Assembly (NCBI GenBank): GCA_026122225.1
Contig: JANEZZ010002205.1
Span: forward strand, 310,001 to 374,000
Direction of reading: 5' to 3'
DNA length: 64,000 nucleotides
Origin: Heloderma charlesbogerti
Lineage: Eukaryota > Chordata > Lepidosauria > Squamata > Helodermatidae
The notes under the pieces are model-generated. The model made no database searches, was not told the origin of the DNA, and saw only the letters and a list, made by a program, of their open reading frames with translations. Below, piece by piece: positions 45,510 to 56,590 of the stretch (the first letter of the stretch is position 1; each line of letters starts with the position of its first letter). The translations under genes were made by a program, and so were the position numbers.

Positions 45510-45875
45510 AGAGTTCATAGAATCATAGGGTTGGAAGGGGCCTACAAGACCCTCAAGTCCAACCCCCTGCTCAGTGCAGGAAGCCTGATTCCCTGGCAGT
45601 TTCCCATCCAAGGACTAACCACGGCTGACCCCGCTTAGCTTCTGAGACCAGATGAGATCGGGCACATCCAGCCCTTTGCTCAAGGTCATAGAATCATAGG
45701 GTGGGAAGGGGCCTACAAGACCATCGAGTCCAACCCCCTGCTCAGTGCAGGAAGCCTGATTCCCAGGCAGTCTCCCATCCAAGTACTAACAGGGCTGACC
45801 CTGTGCCTGCTTAGCTTCCGAGAGCAGATGAGATCAGGCTCAGTTGAGAGAGACATGGCGCCACCATCCCATACA
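45510..45875 (-). mobile_element. CR1 tails joined to 5S-like segments, twice
   Basis: 'catagaatcatagggtgggaaggggcctacaagacc' CR1 tails (45516-45590 and 45690-45765) are each followed by reversed 5S rRNA text ('cccatccaagtactaac...cctgcttagcttccgagagcagatgagatc'). Two related composite copies in a row. Confidence 0.72.
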
Positions 45876-46097
45876 GTTATCCACTCAGTCTTGAGAAGTA
45901 GTCTTCAACCTTTTCAGTGCTGGTACTTACCTAGTCCAAAGGTGCATTTGGAGACCCATTTCTTATTTTTCTACCATACAGTTGTATGGCCATAGTGTTG
46001 CTCTTGTGTTGCACCAAGGATGGGAAGCTTGTTTTGGACTACAGTGCCCATAAGCACTAGCCAGCACAGCCAATGTTGAGGGGTGATAGGAGCTGCA

Positions 46098-47131
46098 GGC
46101 CCAGACATCTGGAGAAATCCACCACAGAATCAAATGAGTTTGGATTTCTATGAAACTGATCAATGGATTCTGCAGCAGACCAGGTTTTCCTGAGTCACAC
46201 AGATTCCAAAGACTTGCAGAACGGCTTTTTTACTAGCCCAAGTTTTATGCAAATTTAATAATAGAAAAATACTTATATATTAAAAAAAAAACTGGCTGAA
46301 AATGTGCATTTCCCCTATAGACTAGAATAGTAAAATAGTAGGGTTGGAAGGGGCCTATAAGACCATCGAGTCCAACCCCCTGCTCAAGGCAGGAATCCAA
46401 GTCAGAGCATCCCTGACAGATGGCTGCCCAGCCTCACAGAATCATAGAATAGTGGGGTTGGAAGGGGCCTACAAGAACATCAAGTCTAACCCCCTGATCA
46501 AGGCAGGAATCCAAGTCAGAGCATCCCTGACAGATGGCTGTCCAGCTTCATCTTGAATGCCTCCCCAGGTAATGGGTTCCATTGTCGCATTGCTCTAACA
46601 GTCAGGACGTTTCTCCTGATGTTCCTCCGGAATCTGGCTTCCTGTCACTTGAGCCCATGATTCCATGTCCTGCACTCTGGGATGATAGAGAAGAGATCCT
46701 GGCCTTCCTCTCTGGGACAACCTTTCATGTACTTAAAGAGCGCTATCCTACCTCCCCTCAGTCTTCCCTTCTCAAGCCTAAACATGCCCAGTTATTTCAA
46801 TCTCTCCTCATAGGGCTTTGTTTTCAGTCCCTTGGTCATCTTTATTTGCCCTCCTCTGAACCTTTTCCAATTTGTCTGCATCCTTCTTAAAGTGTGGTGC
46901 CCATAGCTGGTCACAGTACTCTAAAGTGTGAAAATTTGGGGGGGGGATTTGCACATGGGGGTGATTTGCACATTTTTGGAAGTGCAAATTTGCACAAATG
47001 TGAATTTGTGCAAATTTGGGAAACTGGAAAAAAAATCAGATTCCGTCAATGAGTGGACAACAGAAGGAAAGGTTCTTAACAAACCATGAAATGAAAGCTA
47101 AACGGATTTTACAAAATTCATACATCCCCAG
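46098..47131. mobile_element. hAT-like element split by CR1 tails
   Basis: 46100-46320 and 46925-47131 carry the 'ggatttctatgaaactgat...gcagaccaggttttcc' and 'tttgtgcaaatttggg...acatcccc' halves. 46320-46925 is two reversed CR1 copies, the first truncated by the second. Confidence 0.6.
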
Positions 47132-47509
47132 TGGCTCTTGACCAATGGAAAACCTGGGGACATATGATTATTTTTTCATAGTATTAAGGGTTGCACAACA
47201 GAGGCATAGCTTCCCACAGTGCAGTGTGCATGCTCATCCGTCTGGCTCAATAGGTTTTTCAGGCTTTTGTACTACTTCAAAAACCTGTACACCCTATTTG
47301 ACCAGAGACAAAGAAATGAGCATGTACACCTGAGGCAATGATGTCATACCTCCTTCAGCTCTTTTCTCTCATGCACATTCTGGAGCTCTACTGCTGATTA
47401 AAAAAAAGCAAGGCTTAGTTGGGGCACAAAGAAGGTTCTGCCCTGCACATTCCTGCTCAGAAACTCTGTTCTGACTGAGAAGTAATGGTGACAATCATAT
47501 GCCCCACAG

Positions 47510-47596
47510 GACAGGATCAGTCTGAACTGGAGCCTGCAAGTACTACATCGATTGACTCTGTGCCACTACAAACAACCCTCAAAAGCCCCATGCCAG
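47510..47596 (+). CDS. PTS linker exon F2
   Basis: 87 bp after atatgccccacag, ending before GTAAAA; phase 1-1. Reads QDQSELEPASTTSIDSVPLQ then TTLKSPMP. Thr/Ser-rich; support is phase, splice sites and its place between F1 and F3. Confidence 0.68.
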
Positions 47597-47754
47597 GTAA
47601 AAAGTCAAATCAAAGTAAAAACTCCAACCATAATCTTTTTATTGTTCAGAAACAAAGATACGACATCTGGATCTGGTCAGGTTTGGATTACAAGACTATT
47701 CATGCAACTCTTTAATCTTGCACCAGCTTTGATTTCTTTTTTCTTCCTTTTTTG

Positions 47755-48066
47755 CCAGCCATGTCAGCTTTCAAGCATGCTACCACAGGCTGTCCCCCAG
47801 GTGCCCTCACCATTTGAGATAAGGCGGGGGTGATGAGAGAGAGAGCCTTCTCGGTGGTGGCACCGCACGTGCAGAATTTCCTTCCCCAAGGAACTCTGCC
47901 AGATTCCAGCATAGTTATCTTTTCAGACCAAGCAAAGATATTTTTATGCTCTCAGGCTTTTCAAGATATTATTTGAACATGCTGTGATCTGTTATGCTTT
48001 ACTTCAAATTGTGCATGATCTCGTTTTTTGTAAACCACCCTGGAAGCTTTTGCTGAAGGGCAGCGT
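47755..48066 (+). mobile_element. L2-group LINE 3' end
   Basis: 'gagagagccttctcggtggtggcacc', 'ttccttccccaaggaactctgcc', tail 'taaaccaccctggaagcttttgctgaagggcagc'. Confidence 0.7.
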
Positions 48067-48136
48067 TGGATTTCTTGCAAAACAACAGCCCCTCAGAGTA
48101 TTCTCAGCCACCTCTTATGTCAGAGAACACGGCTAG

Positions 48137-49295
48137 GACTTAGAGCTGTGTGCAAATAGCCTCTGAAAATTCCCCATCCTCTTTGTGAGCAGAGAAATTG
48201 AGGGGACCATTTCAGCAAATTTCTCCAGGGGGAGAAAAAAAAATCCCCAGCAGTTTCTCCGGGGTGGGATTAACCATTAACCGTAGCATAGCTTCCTTCC
48301 TTTCCCTGTTGGTTTTGTTTGTTTTTTCAGCGGGGTGTTTTCGTCGCCCACATTGTCTTGGCCTTAGCATCATTGTTCGGGGTGGGCATGGGGCATGGCA
48401 CCTGCCGCCACACACTCACACACAAACGAAACACTTCAGCAAAATGGTCTTCTTTTTCCAGGGGGGTGAGAAAAAGAAACAACTCAAAAATTTCCACAGG
48501 AAAAAATGTCTTCTCAGCTGTGTCAGCTCAGTTCTACTTAGAATAGTGCTGTGCCGAGAATTTCCCTCACATTTTTTTCGACCGTTCCCACTCAATTTGA
48601 TAGAAGAGAAATGGCTTTCGAAAAGAAATTCAGCGGTGAAGAAATTTTGGAGAAATCCCCATGGGCTGGGTTTGGGTTTCTTGGGCTTACCTTTCTTAGG
48701 AGGTGGCCGAGGAGTGAGCACAAGTGTCTTGTTCTTCATTGTACAATCATCTATCCGGAAGCCTGTAGCCTCCTCACCTTCCTACACCTCAGTTAAAGCC
48801 CAGTTTAAGGCACCATGAGGTAATTCCTCCCATAAGGCCTTTTCAGATCAGGACGTGCAGGCAGCCTGGGAGTCTAGCTGGGATTAGGTACGCTCAAAAA
48901 CACCACAAAAATAAGTTATAAAACATCCTGAATGAGGGAGAACCAGGGAAGCCTCTTTCATGGGGGAGAAAATGTTCAGGATTTTGGCAGAGCGCTAACT
49001 CCACCGCATCCTTCCTTGGAGCTGGACACAAGACTGCCCCCACCTGCATTGCGGTGGACGCAAACCGGGGGCCGGCCTGCCAAGACAGTTGATGGTGCTG
49101 TTGCAGCACAAACCCTGCCCTGACTAAAAAAAGAAAGCTGCACTAGAAGCCCTGCTGATGGAGAACCCTAACTGGGAGAAACGGTTGAGAATTTCTCCTC
49201 CCCCTGGGGAAATCTGGGGAAATTGTCTCCCAAGTTTCTCTGCCTGCAAGTAAGGTAAGAGAATTTCAAGAGGCCATTTGCACACTGCTTTAACC
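48137..49295. mobile_element. Long inverted-repeat DNA element (about 1.15 kb)
   Basis: Ends 'agagctgtgtgcaaatagcctctgaaaattcccc' and the complement of 'gagaatttcaagaggccatttgcacactgct' form terminal inverted repeats of over 100 bp, with the 'tctccaggggga' block inside both. Non-autonomous. Confidence 0.72.
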
Positions 49296-49299
49296 TAGA

Positions 49300-50520
49300 A
49301 CCATTTTTGGTCTCCAGTCTTAGAACAGGAGACCCAGTGTGTCACAGGGGACAGTTGAGGAGTGCCTCTCCACCCCTTCTTATATTGCCACTAAGCATTC
49401 CTGGAGTCTTTCTTCCCTGGTATTTTTACTGTTACAGCATTTCAATCATTTAGAGTGTGCATGAGGGTGAGGGAGAACCTTGCAAAAGTTGGGAAGCCAC
49501 TAAATGATTGGGGGGTACAGAGAAAGTGGGAACCACATAGCCACATGGGAAAGGGTGGTGGTGGCCATCTGGGGAGCACTGGAACGTTGGACTGGGGCCT
49601 CCAGATTTGATCCCAGGACCTGAGGTTCAACACCTGTTTTAAACTAAGGCAAATTATTAAGTGGTATGGCTACCAATGCTGGCAGAATGCACAGGGCCAG
49701 CCCCTATTTTCTGGTAGATATCCTTGGTAAATCACCGTCCCCAAGCCGAGGCCATATTATTAAGAACAGAGAGGCAGATGCCTCAGGCAAGATGATTTGG
49801 GGTGCCATCAAAGAGCAGCAAATTGTGAGTTAATTAATTTATTACTGTTGTGTTTTTAATACCAGAGACAGGGAGAGGCACAGGTCATGTTTCTGCCTCA
49901 GATGCTAAAATACCTTGGCTGGCTTTTGGTTCTATGTGCTTTGATTGGGAGGGGGGGAAGAGGTGCCATTTGCTTCTCTACCCCAGGCAACAAAATGTCT
50001 TGAGCTGGCCCTGTCTTTGAGGGGACACCTTCTTAACATCCTGTGGGTCTGAGTTAGTCATGTCATCATTTTTCATGGTTCGTTTCCCTCTCCAGAATCT
50101 CCAAATCTTAAATCTCTAAGTGGGGAATAGGAGGCGTCCTGACTCAAATGCAAATATATGAACCCTAGGGTCCCATGCAGTCCCTGTGGGCTCCAGGGTT
50201 TTGAGGACCTTTGGGCAAGGCACATGCAACGGGCCCCCAAGGTCTGTCTTCTCACTGGCTGCGATTGCTCCTTGGCCTCTTTCTCATCTAGGCTACCAAG
50301 GGCTTGCTTGCTTGACAGTCGGGGAGCCAGTGGACAAGAAGGCAGTGGCATCTCCTTCTCCTTCTCGCCACTGCTGCTCTTTGGGCTGGAGCGAGAGGCA
50401 GGTGAACAGGCAGGTTGCAACGGTGAAGAAGAGCAACTCCAAGAGGCTCTTGTCGGTGGGCCTCTGCTGGGGTGAGGGCCCTCAGCACGTGCCCAACCAT
50501 GCCTACCCTGGACGTCAGCA
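49300..50520. other. Intron without recognised element
   Basis: No exon with matching phase. 50150-50520 is GC-rich and open on both strands but without family resemblance. Confidence 0.4.
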
Positions 50521-50525
50521 CTACA

Positions 50526-51015
50526 TAGAATCATAGAATCATAGAATAGTAGGGTTGGAAGGGGCCTACAAGACCATCGAGTCCAAGCCCCTGCTCAAGG
50601 CAGGAATCCAAGTCAGAGCATCCCCGACAGATGGCTGTTCAGCCTCCTCTTGAATGCCTCCAGTGTGGAGAGCCCACCACCTCCCTAGGTCATGGGTTCC
50701 ATTGTCTTATTGCTCTAACAGTCAGGAAGGTTTTTCCTGATGTTCAGCCAGAATCTGGCTTCCTGTAACTTGAGCCCATTCTTCCGTGTCCTGCACTCTG
50801 GGATGATCGAGAAGAGATCCTGACCTTCCTCTCAGGGACAACCTTTCATGTACTTGAAGAGCGCTATCCTATCTCCCCTCAGTCTTCTCTTCTCAAGGCT
50901 AAACATGCCCAGTTCTTTCCGTCTCTCCTCATAGGGCTTTGTTTCCAATCCCCTGATCATCTTTGTTGCCCTCTTCTGAACCCTCTTCAACTTGTCTGCA
51001 TTCTTGACTTCCCAT
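50526..51015 (-). mobile_element. CR1 3' part
   Basis: 'aatcatagaatcatagaatagtagggttggaaggggcc' start; minus frame ends with [19 protein letters not shown]. Confidence 0.87.
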
Positions 51016-51172
51016 TTCATGCAGCAGAGCTTATTTTAAACTGTTACGCTCACCCCATTTCTCCACGGGGTGAGAATTTTGAGGGGGGCACAGCACTTAA
51101 CTAGGTTTGGTTTGGTCATGGGAGGTTTCTTGGAGTTCTGTAATATTTGTGTTTATTTACAAATGCCTGCAG

Positions 51173-51253
51173 TGAACACTGGTGGAGTCACACAGCTTAA
51201 ACATACCAAGGGACAGCCACAATTCACTGCCCCTGCATCAGATCTCTACAGAG
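51173..51253 (+). CDS. Linker exon F3
   Basis: 81 bp after ttacaaatgcctgcag, ending before GTGAGG; phase 1-1. Reads NTGGVTQLKHTKGQPQFTAP then ASDLYR. Less Pro/Thr-rich than the others, so the weakest linker call. Confidence 0.6.
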
Positions 51254-51699
51254 GTGAGGACCAGGACCGCAAGATCTTTACAGACTCCAAATTCAGGGCC
51301 AAACTACACGTTCTGCTAACTATGTAGGTGTAGTTGAGCTTTATATTTTTCTTTACTCCAGTGTAACGGCACATAGTCCTGATTCAGATGGGACCAGCAC
51401 ACCCCAGGAGGGAAGGATTAACCTCTACCCCCACCCCCCACTGCCATTTCCCCCCCCCAAAAAAATTATACATAACAGTAGAGACCTTTCCTACTTTTAA
51501 CGCCCACCCCCTATGGGGTGGAATTTCAGGAAAGAAGGGATGAGGGAAGGTTTAATCCCCCCCACCCAGTGTGTGCTGGCCCTGATCTGAATTGGGACTA
51601 TGCATAGTTACACTAAAGTAAATAAAATGATCAGACTCAGCTACAAACTATGCAATTAATATAATATTATTGTTGTTGTTATTAGTATTAGTAGTGGTA

Positions 51700-52095
51700 T
51701 TATTTACATTTCTATACCGCCCAATAGCCAAAGCTCTGTGGGCAGTTTACAAAGATTAAAAACATTAAAAATACAGTATACAGAGATTAAAAGCCATATA
51801 AATTTAAAAAAAAAAAGCACACCAACAGACTATATACACAAGGGGACATATATCTAAAACAACTTCAAGCAAGCCATCTCAAGCAAACAACCATAACCAT
51901 AAGACAATCCAAGATTGATTAAAACATATCATATGCTGCTAAATAACTGGGAGAAGAGAAAGATCTTAACCTGGTGCCGAAAAGATAGCAATGCTGGCAC
52001 CAGGCCGGCCTCGTCAAGGAGATAATTCCAAAATTGGGGGGCCACCACCGAGAAGGCTCTCTCCCTCGTTGTTGTCCTCCGAGCTTCCCTCGGAG
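51700..52095 (-). mobile_element. L2-group LINE 3' part
   Basis: 'tttctataccgcccaatagccaaagctctgtgggcagtttac' tail and 'cgagaaggctctctccctcgttgttgtcctccgagcttccctc' coding text, reversed. Confidence 0.78.
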
Positions 52096-52410
52096 TAAGC
52101 AGCCAGAGGAGGGCTTAGATGTTGAGTGTAGTCTACAGGTAGGTCTGCCATGCCCCATGCCTACCCCAAACAACAATGCTAGGGCTGAGATAGTGTGGGT
52201 GACAAAAACAGTGGCAGCACCCTGCTGCAAAGAACAAACAAAACTTTGCAGGAAAGGAAGGAAGCTATGCTACAGGTAGTGTATGGTTTGGTTTCACCCT
52301 TAGTTCTACAGCAGCCATGAACAGAGAAGTGGGCAGAGGGTGAGGCTGAGGTGTTACTTTGCAACAATTTGTAATGCAGATCCCTAGTCTCTCATTTTCT
52401 TAATCCTTAG

Positions 52411-52582
52411 TTTGCAAGACAAAATGGTTAAACAGGGACAATCCCACTGCAACCGGGGACTATGAACTGATCTACTATATCAAGAAGGACTACCCCAAGG
52501 CTATTTGCAACACGCCAACTGCAATAGAGGTCCAAACTGTGGATGGAATCCCAGCTGATCAGACCGGACAGAAATTCGCCCG
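52411..52582 (+). CDS. WxxW domain 4, N-terminal exon
   Basis: 172 bp after ttcttaatccttag, ending before GTGAGA. Reads C-K-T-K-W-L, NRDNPTATGDYE, AICNTP, IEVQTVDG, PADQTGQ. The conserved WFD is WLN and PASETGQ is PADQTGQ. Most diverged of the four, but the frame, length and cysteines are kept. Confidence 0.87.
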
Positions 52583-52829
52583 GTGAGATCTCCAAGTGTT
52601 AAGGGTTAGGTTTATGGATCTGCTGGCATAACACTTCTAGGTTGGCTGTTGTTGTTTCAGGAGAATGGTTCCTAATGAAATCAGCCATGTAGGACACAGA
52701 GTTTGGTCCATGTTCCTCTTGCTCAGGCATTGAGACAGTTTCAGTGTATGTGTGGTTTGGCAATCTGCCTTATTTTGTCTACAAATTATAAGAACAGGAT
52801 GAAAATTGGAGGGGCCACCACAAAGTAGT

Positions 52830-53080
52830 GAAAGCCAGCGTGGTGTCATAGTGAGGGTGTTGCCGACTGGGAGCCGGGAGATCTGGGTTCTAATCCCCAC
52901 TTGGCCATGGAAGCTCACTGGGTGACTTTGGGCCAGTCACAGACTCTCAGCCCAACCTACCTCACAGGGTCGTTGTTGTGAGGATAAAACGGAGAGGGGG
53001 AGGATCATGTAAGCCGCCTTGGGTTCCTTGCAAGAGGAAAAAAAGATGGGGTATAAATGCAATCAATCAATCAATATAAT
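52830..53080 (+). mobile_element. Sauria-type SINE
   Basis: 'agccagcgtggtgtcatagtgagg...gatctgggttctaatccccacttggcc' head, 'tgggccagtcacagactctcagcccaacctacctcacagggtcgttgttgtgaggat' body, (CAAT)n tail. Confidence 0.85.
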
Positions 53081-53189
53081 TATATATAAATGAAGAGCAG
53101 CAGTCAAACACAAATAAGAATCTCAATGGTCCCCACAGCTGCACATAGCCAGCTGCTAAAATTCAAACACAAGGAATGACGGTCTAAGG

Positions 53190-53800
53190 TCAAGATGGAA
53201 GGAATGCTGTTAAGAGCCCTGAACAGCTTGGGACCTCTATATTTGAGAGAGCGGCTCTCCCCATAAACAGCTGCCTGAGTATTCAGGTCTGCTGAGGGGG
53301 CTCTTCTAGAGCCCCTGCTTTGCATGCAGAAGGCCCCAGGTTCGATCCCTGGCATCTCCAGGTAGGGCTAGGAAAGAATCCTGCCTGAAACCCTGGAGAG
53401 CCACTGCTACCAGTCAGTGTCAACAATACCGGGCTAGATGGAGCCAGAGTCTGACTCAGTATAAGGCAGCTTCCTGTGTTCTTTGCGTCCCACTGTGTGG
53501 GGAGCTGTACATTATATGGAGACATGAAAGAGGGCCTTGTCATCCACGGCACACCAGTTATGATATTGTCTGCCCTCCACACACACACAGGTAGTGGTGA
53601 CCTTGGCTTTGCTTCAGTGCCAAGTTAAGACCTGACCCTTTACTCAAGCTTTGCGTCTGTTTTACTGCTGCTAATTTTACATCCCGGGTTGTGGATTATT
53701 GTTTTACAGTTGTTCTTTTGTTTTGATTGAATTGTTTATATTGACTGGATGCTACCCTGAGGTCCATTGAAATGGGGCAGGTTGGAAATAATGGATAAAT
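53190..53800 (+). mobile_element. L2-group LINE 3' part split by tRNA-derived SINE
   Basis: Coding-type text 'aagagccctgaacagcttgggacctctatatttg' lies left of a SINE at 53290-53483 ('cctgctttgcatgcagaaggccccaggttcgatccctggcatctcc'). LINE 3' UTR text resumes after about 53500 and ends with an ATAAATAAAA tail. Confidence 0.72.
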
Positions 53801-54372
53801 AAAATGTTTTGGTATGTACAACCAAGTTAAGGTAGGACACCAGACACTACTTTTTCAGGTGATATGACAGAGGCAATGTTGATCACGGTGTGCACCGTCA
53901 TTTGTTTGGTTCACTGCTGTCACCAGTCAGACAGGGTTTGGAGGTTTTTGAAGTGCTACCAAACCTATTTACCACGTCTAGACACATAGAGGAATGGACT
54001 AGATCCAGACTGTTAGTCTTACTTCAGGCTCACTGAAATCAACAGGACTTAAGATGGTCAATAGAACTAAAGCATGACTGATGTAGTCTGAATCCAAACC
54101 AAGGAGTATGCACACCTGTCTTTAGCTTTAAGAAAGTAGTACGCAGCAACATCAGAGTAACTTACACAGTGCAGCCTAGTCCAAGAAGTCGGCTGCCTTC
54201 AAATATATCAGTCGAGCTCAAACAAATGGTCTAAAATGCAAGTGTCACATGTTTGATCAGCATTTGTCATTGATACGGGAAAACAGACAAGCGGCCACTC
54301 TCTTGAGTCTGGCTATCTTTTTTCCTTACTTGGTTCTTCTCTTGTGCCCACCCACCCCCACCGCCCGAGCAG

Positions 54373-54479
54373 GAACGATGCGGTGAATGGGTTTGCTTGC
54401 ATCAATGCTGACCAGGGAAAAGGGGTCTTCTGCCACGACTATAAGGTGCGGTTCACCTGCCCAGACTCCTTCTGCTCAG
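54373..54479 (+). CDS. WxxW domain 4, C-terminal exon
   Basis: 107 bp after cccgagcag, ending before GTGAGT. Reads NDAVNGFACINADQGKG, VFCHDYKVRFTCP, SFCS. Four cysteines; phase 2 in, phase 1 out, so at least one more exon must follow. Last confident exon in the window. Confidence 0.88.
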
Positions 54480-54969
54480 GTGAGTGTCCAGGTCATAAAG
54501 GTTGGGTTGTTATGTGTAGATGCCATTGGAAATGGACCAAATGGAGCCACCATTTCCAGGCCCATCCATACGTCTCGTATTGTCCGTGCCAATTTGCCTT
54601 CTGTTCTGAGGCTTGTGGCTGGCACTTGAAATGCTTCCAAAATTCATCTGAATGTCTCCCGAGATTATGGAGTTTTGAATTACCTTGTCTCATTTCTACA
54701 GGGGAACCAATGCATTAGGAATTCTTCATCCATCTGTTTGTTTGTTCTAAATTTCCAAATTGTATATGAGGAGTGAGGAATGTGTGGCCTTCCAGATGCT
54801 GTTGAATTGCAACTCCCATCATCCAGTGCTATGCTGGCTAGGGGTGATGGCAGTTATGGTCCAACATCTGGAAGGACACATGTTCCCTAATCCCGTTGTA
54901 TACAGAGCATTCTTAGTTATGCTTTAGTCCCAAATGAAGTCAATGGGACCTAAGTTAGTCATTAACAGT

Positions 54970-55663
54970 GCAACATGTCTTGTTGTTGTTCAGTCGTTAA
55001 GTCGTGTCCGACTCTTCATGACCCCATGGACCATAGCACACCAGGCCTTCCTGCCCTCCGCTCTCTCCCGGAGTGTGCCCAGGTTCATATTCATTGCCTC
55101 GGTGATGCTATCTAGCCATCTCATCCTCTGCCGTCCCCTTCTCCTTTTGCCTTCAATCTTTCCCAGCATCAGGGTCTGTTCCAGTGACTTTTCTCTTCGC
55201 GTTAAGTGGCCAAAATATTTGAGCTTCAGTATCTGTCCTTCCAATGAGCACTCAGGGTTGATTTCCTTTAGGATGGACTGATTTGACCTCATTGCAGTCC
55301 AGGGGACTCGTAAGAGTCTTCTCCAGCACCACAGTTCGAAAGCATCAATTCTTCGGCGCTCAGCCTTCCTTATAGTCCAGCTCTCACAGCCATACGTTGC
55401 TACTGGGAAAATCATAGCTTTCATTAGACGGACCTTTGTCGGCAAGGTGGTGTCTCTGCTTCTTACTATGCTGTCTAGGTTTGCCATAGCTTTCCTCCCA
55501 AGGAGCAAGCGACTTTTAATTTCATGGCTACAGTCACCGTCTGCCGTGATCTTGGAGTCCAAGAAAATAAAATCTGTTACTGCTTCCATTTCTTCCCCTT
55601 CTATATGCCTGGACGTGATGGGGCCAGATGCCATGATCTTAGTTTTTTTAAGCAACATGTCTA
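54970..55663 (-). mobile_element. BovB (RTE) LINE, 3' part
   Basis: The minus frame 55658-54990 (about 222 codons) is open and reads like the C-terminal region of BovB reverse transcriptase: DSKITADGDCSHEIKSRL, YGCESWTIRKAE, WCWRRLLRVPWTA, KLKYFGHLTRR, RQRMRWLDSI. The 3' end on the left has the typical 'tgttgttgttcagtcgttaagtcgtgtccgactcttc'. 5'-truncated, so not mobile by itself. Confidence 0.9.
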
Positions 55664-56187
55664 CTCTGAGGTAAGTCCCATTGAGTTCAATGGACTTAAT
55701 CCCAGATAAGTCAAGTGGTTATATGATTGCAGTCTAAATTAGATGGATTTAATCTGAGTTAACCTATTGAAATCAATGAGGCTTAAATTAGTCATGACTA
55801 GCTTGCCTCATTGATTTCAGTGGGTCAACTCTAAGTATAACTAAGGCAAGATCCACCATGATTGATAGCTAGAATAGGTTGAGATAAGCACATGGATATT
55901 TCCCCAGTTAGATGTTATTTCTTATATGCCTCCGCCAAGTGGACCAGGATTAAATTTCAATGGCGCTTTGCAAAGATTTGTCACTAAGTCAGTGAAAGTC
56001 ATTATGCATCATCCCAGAGAAACTATTTCTCTAGAAAACGGTCAGGATGTTTGGGGATCAAGGTCATTTTTAGTTGGAAACACAGATCTTGCCTGTTGTT
56101 AAAATTTCATGCCATGCTTTAAGCATTACAAATGGGAGACAGTTTCCCTGAATCATAGCAGGCCAGACTACAGAATCAGCATTTGAC

Positions 56188-56590
56188 TCACTGGTCAGCA
56201 GTATGTTTATCAAATGAATTGCCAATGAAACTGCAGAGGGAAGCTGAGCTGTGCAGGAGAGACAGAATGCCATGAATCCTGCCTTGCATGCTGAATTTCG
56301 GTTTTCTTTCATTAAGGAGATGGCCAAAAAGATTTAGACAGGAAGAAGGGCTCACCATGAACATAGCAGCAGACTCTGCTTCCAGCTTACCAAAACTTTG
56401 GGTTTCAGCTCCTCCTTGGAAGAGGATGATGCCCTCCTTCATCAGTACTGCTTGCCCATGGATCATACCTGATAACACAATAAACTCTTGAATGCAATCC
56501 AAAGCGTTGACGGTTGTGTCTAATTCTCTCCACAAATACTGTGCAAGCATTGCAAAAACCTCTAGAAGTTGATCATTTGAAGAAATGCTG
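56188..56590 (-). other. Unassigned minus-strand open stretch
   Basis: About 120 codons open from a Met at 56550, extending upstream in frame to about 56590 (SSNDQLLEVFAMLAQYLW). The composition is that of a normal globular protein (LDCIQEFIVLSGMIHGQ, MKEGIILFQGG) rather than repeat text. No family was recognised. It may be a decayed retrocopy or chance; no splice or promoter support. It ends after a short basic stretch. Confidence 0.3.

Larger units (their letters stand above)
1004..54479 (+). other. Mucin-like WxxW-domain gene, internal part (gene model)
   Basis: About 27 exons on the plus strand, each with AG acceptor and GT donor, join in one open frame of 2991 bp (997 codons) when the frameshifted copy at 10411-10514 is left out. 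The order is WxxW-1, at least 11 intact A-type linkers, three acidic D linkers, WxxW-2, two E linkers, WxxW-3, three F linkers, WxxW-4. WxxW (CysD-like) domains occur in gel-forming mucins and in CILP proteins; Pro/Thr/Ser linkers between them suggest a secreted, O-glycosylated mucin-like protein. All linkers are phase 1-1, and the domains are split by one phase-2 intron. The first exon expects one base from an upstream exon and the last ends in phase 1, so both ends lie outside the window. The domain has six cysteines rather than the roughly ten of MUC2/MUC5 CysD domains, so orthology to MUC5AC, MUC5B or CILP is not claimed. Exon calls come from reading splice sites and repeat logic, not from transcripts. 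Confidence 0.82.

Noticed and set aside
50073..50536. Overlapping frames on both strands of 105-153 codons
   Set aside because: GC-rich intron with no stop by chance; no motif, phase-1 acceptor/donor pair or repeat homology.
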